64,000 nucleotides of DNA from a virus, in IMG/VR virus record IMGVR_UViG_3300044640_001495, positions 124,001 through 188,000 of that record; one strand, written 5' to 3'. Below are positions 1 through 5,850 of this stretch, piece by piece; position 1 is the first letter of the stretch; each line of letters starts with the position of its first letter. Under the pieces are notes generated by a model, which was not told the origin of the DNA, ran no database searches, and saw nothing but the letters and a program-made list of their open reading frames with translations. Position numbers and translations under genes: made by a program.

Positions 1-48
1 CTGCTCTTTTTCGCTTCATATAAGGTTAGCCCTCCTTTTACGTGTAGG

Positions 49-76
49 CACGGACCTCAAACCGTTTGTGTCCGTG
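49..76 (+). other. Inverted repeat in leading intergenic region
   Basis: A perfect 7-bp inverted repeat (CACGGAC at 49-55, GTCCGTG at 70-76) with a 14-nt loop sits in the 160-base gene-free stretch before the first gene. No T-run follows, so it is not a good intrinsic terminator on this strand. It may be the end of an RNA element or transcript that begins outside the window. Nothing else in 1-138 was recognised; no tRNA-like fold was seen. Confidence 0.35.
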
Positions 77-138
77 GCCGAACACAAAAGTATTTAACGA
101 TAACTCAAAAAAGTAATGTGTAATGATTATGTTTTGAC

Positions 139-146
139 GATAAATA
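139..146 (+). promoter_or_regulatory. T4-type late promoter octamer
   Basis: GATAAATA, one base from the T4 late consensus TATAAATA. It is followed after 15 nt by the ATG at 162, with a ribosome-binding site TAGGAGA at 151-157. The DsbA-like and clamp genes elsewhere in the window fit T4-style late transcription. Confidence 0.6.
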
Positions 147-161
147 CAATTAGGAGAAATC

Positions 162-692
162 ATGGCCGATATTAAAGACATCATTACAAACATAGAACAG
201 CTTTACGGCTCAAACAGCAGCTTGAACATGCTCAAAGATTTTGAACGTGTTGTAGATGAGTTGGATGTCTATGTTTACGAAAACTGGATCGATGGCGAAC
301 TGGTTGCCGGTCCCAAAGAATCACGCTACTTTGTAGAGTGTACGTTTATGTGGCCTGAAGAAAAAATGCCTGAACCTAAAGGTGGCAAGCGCCTACTAGA
401 CTACGGTTGCAAAGTTCAATATGCCGAAAGCAGTATTTCTAAAGTAAGAAAGATTAAAACCGTAGATGATGTTCGTCCGGGTACAAAGAAAGGCAAAATT
501 GATCATGAGCCTGTGTGGATGGTTAAAATTGTTATGCCTAAAAAATTAATGAACGACATCAATCGTGGTTATAAAAATCTTGATGCAAATAAGGTAGAAG
601 ATATACTAAATCAAAACGGAGTAGTGGCATCTCAACCAGAAGATGCTGCACCAGCAGAGGGAGCCGCAGATGCCGCACAACCAACAGCTTAA
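162..692 (+). CDS. Conserved T4-like phage protein of unknown function, probably late
   Basis: A 176-residue soluble protein with no signal peptide or membrane segment. The body is mixed alpha/beta and rich in charged and aromatic residues; the last 25 residues are an Ala/Pro/Glu-rich tail that looks disordered. The start is supported by TAGGAGA seven bases upstream and by a late-promoter octamer before that, so a virion or assembly role is inferred. It resembles unnamed proteins of marine T4-like phages as far as I recall, but no specific family is recognised. It is followed by a gene starting 17 bases after its stop. Confidence 0.75.
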   Translation: MADIKDIITNIEQLYGSNSSLNMLKDFERVVDELDVYVYENWIDGELVAGPKESRYFVECTFMWPEEKMPEPKGGKRLLDYGCKVQYAESSISKVRKIKTVDDVRPGTKKGKIDHEPVWMVKIVMPKKLMNDINRGYKNLDANKVEDILNQNGVVASQPEDAAPAEGAADAAQPTA

Positions 693-708
693 CGAAGGAC
701 TGCGTCCA

Positions 709-1416
709 ATGGACCTAGCAGAGATGGTCAATGATACATTTGAAGTTGATACCTTTCGATCAAAGATGGGCGAGGATCGTGATGTATGCGTGTTAACATT
801 TACTGTCCTTGATAGAAATCCTGCAAAGGATCTAATGGAGTTTATTGAAAAGGGCTACGACTTTGTGTTAGACGCTGATGTCAGCAGTGGCGAAAATACC
901 AACGGCGAGTATAGTGTATTTGTTGAACTGTCAAGAACTAAAGACCTTGCTGAACAGATTAAAGAATTAACCTATGGTATTAAAAAACTTACAGGTATTA
1001 GTGATTGGGAATTTCGTTATCACAAAGACGGCAAGAAGTTTCAAGTATCTGAAGAAACTCTTAAGTCAGTTATTCCTCCAACGCCTGGAGCCTATGACGG
1101 CCTAATGAGCAAAATGCGTGTCGAAGGAATCAAACGTTTCTTTAGTAAAACACTAATGGACGACTTAACCTTAGATGGAGATGTAATTACCATTCACAAA
1201 CCGTTTAATCGACAGGTTAAACTTCGTATGGTTAAAGAAGCTGCCACTGATTCTATCCTAGAAGGTGTGGTAGATCCCATCACAATGGATGATGTTTCTA
1301 CTAGTGAAGTGTTTTGGCTAACTAAAGTTTTAGGTGACTATAATATCAACAAGGTTGGTAATAATTTTATGTTTGACAACAAGGGTCAAGCAATGCTACT
1401 TCAAAGGATGGAATAA
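709..1416 (+). CDS. Unknown phage protein
   Basis: Encodes 235 residues beginning MDLAEMV. An upstream in-frame ATG at 643 would overlap the previous gene; the ATG at 709 is preferred because GAAGGA lies at 694-699 with proper spacing. The sequence is soluble and mixed alpha/beta, with no cysteine motif, Walker motif or membrane span. It overlaps the endolysin gene by one base (TAATG), which indicates co-transcription and coupled translation. Its place between a late promoter and the lysis genes suggests late expression. No function can be assigned. Confidence 0.7.
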   Translation: MDLAEMVNDTFEVDTFRSKMGEDRDVCVLTFTVLDRNPAKDLMEFIEKGYDFVLDADVSSGENTNGEYSVFVELSRTKDLAEQIKELTYGIKKLTGISDWEFRYHKDGKKFQVSEETLKSVIPPTPGAYDGLMSKMRVEGIKRFFSKTLMDDLTLDGDVITIHKPFNRQVKLRMVKEAATDSILEGVVDPITMDDVSTSEVFWLTKVLGDYNINKVGNNFMFDNKGQAMLLQRME

Positions 1417-2045
1417 TGAGCTTTACATTTAACTTCACAAAACAACAACTTAAAGAAATGATTCCAAAGAATCCCTATGTGGATCAATGGTTTGAAGCCA
1501 TAAGTGAAATACTTCCCGAGTATGAAATCACAACGCCCCAGCGTGTGGCAGCTTTCCTAGCACAGTGCGCTCACGAAAGCGGTGGCTTTGTTTTCCTAAA
1601 AGAAAACCTAAACTACAAGGCAGCTAGTCTACGCAGAGTGTTTCCTAAGTATTTTCCAGATGATGCCATTGCTGCTCAGTATGCAGGCAAGGGCGAAATG
1701 ATTGCCAACCGAGTCTATGCTAACCGTATGGGTAATGGTGACGAAGCCAGCGGTGACGGATGGCGCTACTGTGGTCGTGGTCTTATTCAATTGACTGGCA
1801 AGAACAACTATACATTCTTTGCAGGATCACTAGATATCCCTGTAGAAGAAGCCAGCGAATACCTACAGACATTTGAAGGCGCTGTGCAATCCGCCTGCTT
1901 CTTCTGGGAACAAAACAAATTGAACCAATGGGCAGATGCCGGTGACATTCTAACACTGACAAAAAGAATCAACGGTGGCACTATTGGTCTAGAAGATCGC
2001 ATCAAGCACTACGAACACGCTCTACATATCTTCGGAGCACACTAA
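1416..2045 (+). CDS. GH19-family endolysin (chitinase-class lysozyme)
   Basis: A 209-residue glycoside hydrolase family 19 enzyme expected to cleave the peptidoglycan glycan backbone at lysis. Visible family signs are AHESGG at residues 52-57 with the probable catalytic acid Glu54, and the GRGLIQLTGKNNY block at residues 120-132 that forms the substrate groove. The length matches single-domain phage GH19 endolysins. There is no signal peptide, so it would need a holin to reach the periplasm. It overlaps both neighbours by one base and is followed directly by spanin-like genes, as expected for a lysis cassette of a Gram-negative host. Confidence 0.92.
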   Translation: MSFTFNFTKQQLKEMIPKNPYVDQWFEAISEILPEYEITTPQRVAAFLAQCAHESGGFVFLKENLNYKAASLRRVFPKYFPDDAIAAQYAGKGEMIANRVYANRMGNGDEASGDGWRYCGRGLIQLTGKNNYTFFAGSLDIPVEEASEYLQTFEGAVQSACFFWEQNKLNQWADAGDILTLTKRINGGTIGLEDRIKHYEHALHIFGAH

Positions 2046-2536
2046 TGACTCAGTTAGGATGGATGTTTGGCCTATTACCTGATGCTTTTTTAAATTGGTT
2101 TTATTGGGCTATAATTGTAGCTGGTATTACCGGAGTGCTTGCAGGATGGTTGGGCAAGTGGATTCCATTCTACGGAAACTATGTAAGGATATTACAACCA
2201 GTTGGCATCGTATTACTGGTACTAGGTGTATGGCTACGTGGTGGGTATGATACGGAAATGGCTTGGCGAGAGAAAGTTAAAGCTGCTGAAGAACGTGTAG
2301 CACTTGCTGAAAAGCAGGCCGAGGAGGCCAGCGGCAAAGTTGAAATTAAAGTTGTTGAAAAGACTAAAATACTTAAAGAAAAAGGCAACGACATTATCAA
2401 ATATGTTGATCGTGAAGTTATTAAGAAAGAAGAAATTATCAAATACATTGAAAGATGCCCAGTTCCTACTGAAATAATCAATCTACACAATCAAGCTACA
2501 GAACTTAACCGTGCAGCAGAAGGGCCAAAGAAATGA
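2045..2536 (+). CDS. Inner-membrane spanin-like protein (Rz-type candidate)
   Basis: 163 residues with two hydrophobic segments (about 16-37 and 48-66) and then a long charged coiled coil (about 73-120). This layout fits an i-spanin or an Rz-like partner anchored in the inner membrane with a periplasmic rod, although classic Rz has a single anchor. The gene lies directly after the endolysin and overlaps a lipoprotein gene by four bases (ATGA), the usual i-spanin/o-spanin order. The assignment is by architecture and context, not by clear sequence similarity. Confidence 0.55.
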   Translation: MTQLGWMFGLLPDAFLNWFYWAIIVAGITGVLAGWLGKWIPFYGNYVRILQPVGIVLLVLGVWLRGGYDTEMAWREKVKAAEERVALAEKQAEEASGKVEIKVVEKTKILKEKGNDIIKYVDREVIKKEEIIKYIERCPVPTEIINLHNQATELNRAAEGPKK

Positions 2537-2799
2537 AAATTTTAATTCTTAGCTTAACATTATTTTTAGTGAGTTGCGCTACATCTGTTCCTGTTGTACC
2601 TAAGTTTCCCGAGGCGCCGCAAGTTTTAAAAGAGAAATGCGAAAGCCTAAGAAAGATTGAAGGCGATAAAGTAGCTATTACAGAAATGTTAAAAGTTGTA
2701 ATACAGAATTACTCTTTGTACTACGAATGTTCAACTAAAGTTGAAGGTTGGCAGGAGTGGTATGATGCACAAAAGAAAATCTACGAAAGCATAAAATGA
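2533..2799 (+). CDS. Small lipoprotein, o-spanin candidate (Rz1-type role)
   Basis: 88 residues with a lipoprotein signal: hydrophobic residues 3-12, then a lipobox ending at Cys15 (LVSC). The mature part has a proline-rich start and two further cysteines. It overlaps the upstream coiled-coil membrane protein gene by ATGA and the next lipoprotein gene by four bases. An outer-membrane spanin is the likely role, but a second lipoprotein follows, so either could be the o-spanin. Confidence 0.55.
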   Translation: MKILILSLTLFLVSCATSVPVVPKFPEAPQVLKEKCESLRKIEGDKVAITEMLKVVIQNYSLYYECSTKVEGWQEWYDAQKKIYESIK

Positions 2800-3020
2800 A
2801 AATTATATTAATTATTGCGGCAGTGTTATTATCCGGGTGTGCAGCCACTAATCCGGAAGTTCAAAAATCATTGTCAAGAGATCAAACCATGGACAAGATG
2901 GCTAAAACAGCACTGATAAACGAAATGTTAAACAGTCCCGACCCCCATGTAAGATCTAAAGGTGCTGCAATTGCAGAAAAGTTTTTAACAGAACCGAAGA
3001 AGAACTTCTTTGGATTTTAA
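2796..3020 (+). CDS. Second small lipoprotein of the lysis cassette
   Basis: 74 residues with a clear lipoprotein signal peptide (MKIILIIAAV, lipobox LSGC, Cys15). The mature chain is a short charged helix. The start overlaps the preceding lipoprotein gene by ATGA. It could be the outer-membrane spanin or an accessory such as a superinfection or lysis-timing protein; the sequence does not decide. Confidence 0.6.
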   Translation: MKIILIIAAVLLSGCAATNPEVQKSLSRDQTMDKMAKTALINEMLNSPDPHVRSKGAAIAEKFLTEPKKNFFGF

Positions 3021-3027
3021 TTAAATA
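3021..3027 (+). promoter_or_regulatory. Weak late-promoter-like box
   Basis: TTAAATA directly after the preceding stop codon and 25 bases before the ATG at 3053, with TAGGAGCG as ribosome-binding site at 3041-3048. It matches the late octamer at the central AAATA only, so the call is tentative. Confidence 0.3.
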
Positions 3028-3052
3028 CTAGTACATTAAGTAGGAGCGAGCG

Positions 3053-3616
3053 ATGTCAGTAGTTGATTCAGTATTAAAATTAATAACAAAAACCCCAAAA
3101 GATCCGGACGCACCTAAGCCGCCAGTAGGATCAAGATCAGAGCGCGAAGCAAAGATCAAAGATCGAGCAGGTATGGTAATCAGTGTGTTTGCACTGTTGC
3201 TGGCTGTAAACGCTTGGTATGGCGGCGGATTATCAAGCAAGGTATTAAACAATACCATTGCTGCCAACAATCAATGGTCGTGGTATCAGGCTAAAAACAT
3301 TCGTGCTGTGCTATACGAAACAGCCGCAGTAGAAGCTCGTAGTCCGGAAGTTAAAGCCAAGTTTGAAGCAGAAGCAGATCGTATGGAAGCAGACAAGAAA
3401 GAAATTGCGGTTAAAGCTAAACAACTTGAAGCAGAACGTGATCTAGCTAAACAGAAATCACCTTGGATTGGATATGCATCAACTGCATATCAAATGAGCA
3501 TTGTTATATTGTCAGCAAGTATTCTTGCTGTTAGTATGCCCCTATTCTGGGGAAGTTTTGCGGTAGCAGGCATTGGTATACTGTTAAGTAGCCAAGGTGT
3601 GTTGCTTTGGTTGTGA
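3053..3616 (+). CDS. DUF4337-like membrane protein
   Basis: 187 residues. A charged Pro-rich N-terminus (1-36) precedes a membrane segment at about 42-60, then an Ala/Glu/Lys-rich helical region with NQWSWYQAK (residues 74-82), and two C-terminal hydrophobic segments (about 142-163 and 165-187). The NxWxxYQAK motif and this membrane/coil/membrane order are typical of DUF4337 proteins, which are found in bacteria and phages and have no known function. Its position between lysis genes and a holin candidate suggests an envelope role. The start is supported by TAGGAGCG. Confidence 0.6.
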   Translation: MSVVDSVLKLITKTPKDPDAPKPPVGSRSEREAKIKDRAGMVISVFALLLAVNAWYGGGLSSKVLNNTIAANNQWSWYQAKNIRAVLYETAAVEARSPEVKAKFEAEADRMEADKKEIAVKAKQLEAERDLAKQKSPWIGYASTAYQMSIVILSASILAVSMPLFWGSFAVAGIGILLSSQGVLLWL

Positions 3617-3636
3617 TAGACAAATAGGAGCGGAAA

Positions 3637-4182
3637 ATGAGCGAACAAGTTAAAAGCGCAAGCGAAACAAAGAAAGAAGATTGGATGAATTCAAAATGGC
3701 GTCCAATGATGGGGTGGATGTACATGTTAGTTTGTACTATGGACATGGTTATATTTCCCGTCCTATGGAGTCTGCTACAAACTACAACAGGCCACCCTTT
3801 AACCCAATGGAATCCATTGACACTTCAAGGCGCTGGTTTATTCCATATTGCCATGGGCGCGGTATTAGGTATTGCGGCATTTGGTCGCACACAAGAAAAA
3901 CTAGGTGGAGCAAACAATGGCGGAATACAAACACCAGGAACAGGATTTCAGAGCGGGGCTCCAGCATTTGGCCAACCTCAAGCAGGAGGCTTCGGCAACT
4001 CCGGTGGTTTTAATTCACCAGCACCAAGTAGCTTTGGCGGCAGTACAGGATTTGGATCGCCAACAAGTGGCGGGTTTAATCCAGCACCAAGCTGGGGTAC
4101 AACACCAGTATCAGCAGCACCAGTAGTAGCAGGTTTTGGCGGTAAGCCAGCACCTATGCAACCAGAACAACCACAAATTTAA
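3637..4182 (+). CDS. Holin candidate with Gly/Phe/Pro-rich tail
   Basis: 181 residues. KWRPMMGW at 20-27 leads into a hydrophobic segment (about 24-48), followed by a second at about 64-82; this resembles the three-helix holin family of gene transfer agents (WRP-G motif before the first helix). Residues 90-181 are a low-complexity Gly/Ser/Pro tail with repeated GF, FG and PAP motifs and no charge clusters, which is unusual for a holin. The ribosome-binding site TAGGAGCG precedes the start. Context next to endolysin and spanins supports a membrane-permeabilising role; the identification is tentative. Confidence 0.5.
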   Translation: MSEQVKSASETKKEDWMNSKWRPMMGWMYMLVCTMDMVIFPVLWSLLQTTTGHPLTQWNPLTLQGAGLFHIAMGAVLGIAAFGRTQEKLGGANNGGIQTPGTGFQSGAPAFGQPQAGGFGNSGGFNSPAPSSFGGSTGFGSPTSGGFNPAPSWGTTPVSAAPVVAGFGGKPAPMQPEQPQI

Positions 4183-4192
4183 AGGAATTATT

Positions 4193-4429
4193 ATGAAAAA
4201 GTTTTTAATCGCATTAAACATTGTAATTTGGAGTTTTGTAGGATATCAAGCAACAGCTTTGGCTGCTGCCGAAGAACCAAAGACAAAACAAATTTGTGTA
4301 GATCTGCAAGGCAAGGACGGCAAGCCCGTAATTGACCCTAAGACTAAGAAGCCCAAGCAAGATTGCAAAACTGTCAAAATACACAAGAAACACGAAGGCA
4401 CCAAGCCCGAGGATGTTAAGAAAAAATAA
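4193..4429 (+). CDS. Small secreted lysine-rich protein
   Basis: 78 residues starting MKKFLIALN. The ATG at 4193 is chosen over an in-frame ATG at 4136 because AAAGGA lies at 4182-4187 and the upstream part overlaps the previous gene. Residues 1-25 form a signal peptide with cleavage likely after ALAAA. The mature part has two cysteines, a QICVDLQGKDGKP-type segment and a Lys/His/Pro-rich tail. A periplasmic location is predicted. It ends the lysis-linked gene run just before a terminator hairpin. Confidence 0.65.
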   Translation: MKKFLIALNIVIWSFVGYQATALAAAEEPKTKQICVDLQGKDGKPVIDPKTKKPKQDCKTVKIHKKHEGTKPEDVKKK

Positions 4430-4456
4430 TAGCAATCTAGTTTAGGTATTAAATAT

Positions 4457-4483
4457 AAGGCTGCTTGACGCAGCCTTACTTTT
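4457..4483 (+). terminator. Intrinsic terminator overlapping a promoter
   Basis: Perfect 8-bp stem AAGGCTGC (4457-4464) and GCAGCCTT (4470-4477) with loop TTGAC, followed by ACTTTT. It would end the lysis-region transcript. The loop and first 3'-stem base form the -35 box of the next promoter. Confidence 0.65.
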
Positions 4484-4493
4484 CGTATATAAT
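4465..4493 (+). promoter_or_regulatory. Consensus sigma70 promoter for dnaJ operon
   Basis: TTGACG at 4465-4470, 17-bp spacer, TATAAT at 4488-4493. The predicted start of transcription (seven bases after the last T) is position 4500, which is the A of the dnaJ ATG. No ribosome-binding site lies between, so the message is predicted to be leaderless. Confidence 0.8.
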
Positions 4494-4499
4494 ATAAAC

Positions 4500-5357
4500 A
4501 TGGACTACTATTCAACTCTCGGTTTACAAAGAAACGCCTCCGAAGACGATATCAAAAAAGCATATCGCAAAATGGCTATGAAACATCACCCCGATCGTGG
4601 AGGTGATGAAAAACAATTCAAACAGGTTTCCGAAGCCTACGAAATACTCAGCGATCCACAGAAAAAACAAATGGTGGACATGGGTGTTGATCCTAAGGCT
4701 CAACAGGCCGGAGGACACAGACATCAACAAGGACCATTTGAGTTCCACTTCAATACAGGAAATTTTGAAGATGTCTTTAGCAATTTTGGATTCGGCGGAG
4801 GTGGTCCGTTTGGATTCGGCGGAAGGCAACCGCAAAGAAACAAGACTATCAACATCACTGTGGATCTTTCGTTGGAAGACGTTTTGAAAGGCAAAGATCT
4901 AGATGCAGAACTTGCCGTGCCCGGGGGTAGAAAAAAAATAATTAATATAAGTATTCCTTCTGGGATTGAGGGTGGTCAGCAGATCAGATATCAAGGCATG
5001 GGAGATGCCAGCATTCAAGGCATACCGCCGGGCGATCTAATCGTTAACATACGTGTGGCACCACATCCCATATTCAGGCGAGAAGGCGATGCACTAATCA
5101 TCGAGAAAAATATTTCAGTGTGGGAAGCCATTCTAGGTTGTACCCTAGACCTACAAACCTTAGACGGAAAAAAATTAACTATCACGGTGCCGCCAGGCAC
5201 ACAGCCAGAAACTGTGTTGAGCTGTCGCAATGAGGGCTTGCCAAATATGCGAAATAGACAAAGAGGAAATCTATTGATAAACATCAAAGTGGTTATACCT
5301 AGAAATTTAACTGCTGCACAAATTGCTGCTGTCGAAAATTGTAAAAATGGATTTTAA
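4500..5357 (+). CDS. dnaJ: DnaJ/CbpA-type co-chaperone (Hsp40)
   Basis: 285 residues. The J-domain (1-65) carries the HPD motif at residues 30-32 that stimulates DnaK ATPase. A Gly/Phe-rich linker (about 76-105) follows, then the two beta-sandwich substrate-binding domains (about 110-280). The four CxxCxGxG zinc motifs of class A DnaJ are absent, so it is CbpA-like (class B). It presumably recruits the host DnaK for phage protein folding or replication complexes. Expression is from the consensus promoter at 4465-4493. The 3' end overlaps the deformylase gene by 11 bases. Confidence 0.93.
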   Translation: MDYYSTLGLQRNASEDDIKKAYRKMAMKHHPDRGGDEKQFKQVSEAYEILSDPQKKQMVDMGVDPKAQQAGGHRHQQGPFEFHFNTGNFEDVFSNFGFGGGGPFGFGGRQPQRNKTINITVDLSLEDVLKGKDLDAELAVPGGRKKIINISIPSGIEGGQQIRYQGMGDASIQGIPPGDLIVNIRVAPHPIFRREGDALIIEKNISVWEAILGCTLDLQTLDGKKLTITVPPGTQPETVLSCRNEGLPNMRNRQRGNLLINIKVVIPRNLTAAQIAAVENCKNGF

Positions 5358-5850
5358 ACTAGATGCTCATGAGAGCTTGATGCAGGTGAGTGAGCCTTGG
5401 GATTTTACCACCCAAGATTCTAAAATGCATGCCAAGCATTTAGCCGATGCCATGATTGAATTCATGACTGCTCAAAAAGGAATAGGACTAGCTGCCAATC
5501 AAATCGGTATTGCACAACGTGTGTTTACCATGGGCAGTTATAACATCGAAGGATTTCCCATTCCTTTTGCTGTGTTTAATCCCAAGATTATAAGTACAAG
5601 TAACACACAAGAACTTGCAGAAGAAGGATGTTTAAGTTATCCTAATTTATGGTTGAAGGTTACCCGACCTTGCAGTATTGTAGCAGAATATCAAGACAGC
5701 GACAGCAACACGCATACCGTGGAAATGTCTGGACTTATTGCAAGATGCTTTCAACATGAATTAGATCACTTGAACGGTGTATGTTTTGTTGACAAAGTCT
5801 CTCCTATGAGACTACAATTAGCTATGAAGAAACTTAGGAAAAGGAAATAA
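5347..5850 (+). CDS. def: Peptide deformylase
   Basis: 167 residues from the ATG at 5347. All three deformylase motifs are intact: GIGLAANQ (45-52), EGCLS (93-97, metal ligand Cys95) and QHELDH (136-141, two metal-binding His and the catalytic Glu). The enzyme removes the formyl group from the N-terminal methionine of new proteins. It is short, with a compact basic C-terminus (KKLRKRK). The gene overlaps dnaJ and is followed immediately by clpA (start codon directly after its stop), so the three are one operon. Phage deformylases are known in marine T4-like phages. Confidence 0.95.
   Translation: MDFKLDAHESLMQVSEPWDFTTQDSKMHAKHLADAMIEFMTAQKGIGLAANQIGIAQRVFTMGSYNIEGFPIPFAVFNPKIISTSNTQELAEEGCLSYPNLWLKVTRPCSIVAEYQDSDSNTHTVEMSGLIARCFQHELDHLNGVCFVDKVSPMRLQLAMKKLRKRK

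Noticed and set aside
1-160. Possible tRNA or small RNA at the left end
   Set aside because: There is a hairpin, but no acceptor stem, no T-loop motif and no anticodon arm could be paired. No tRNA was found elsewhere either.
3681-4013. Alternative 110-codon frame inside the holin candidate
   Set aside because: Overlaps the better-supported frame at 3637-4182, lacks a ribosome-binding site and has a composition unlike a folded protein.
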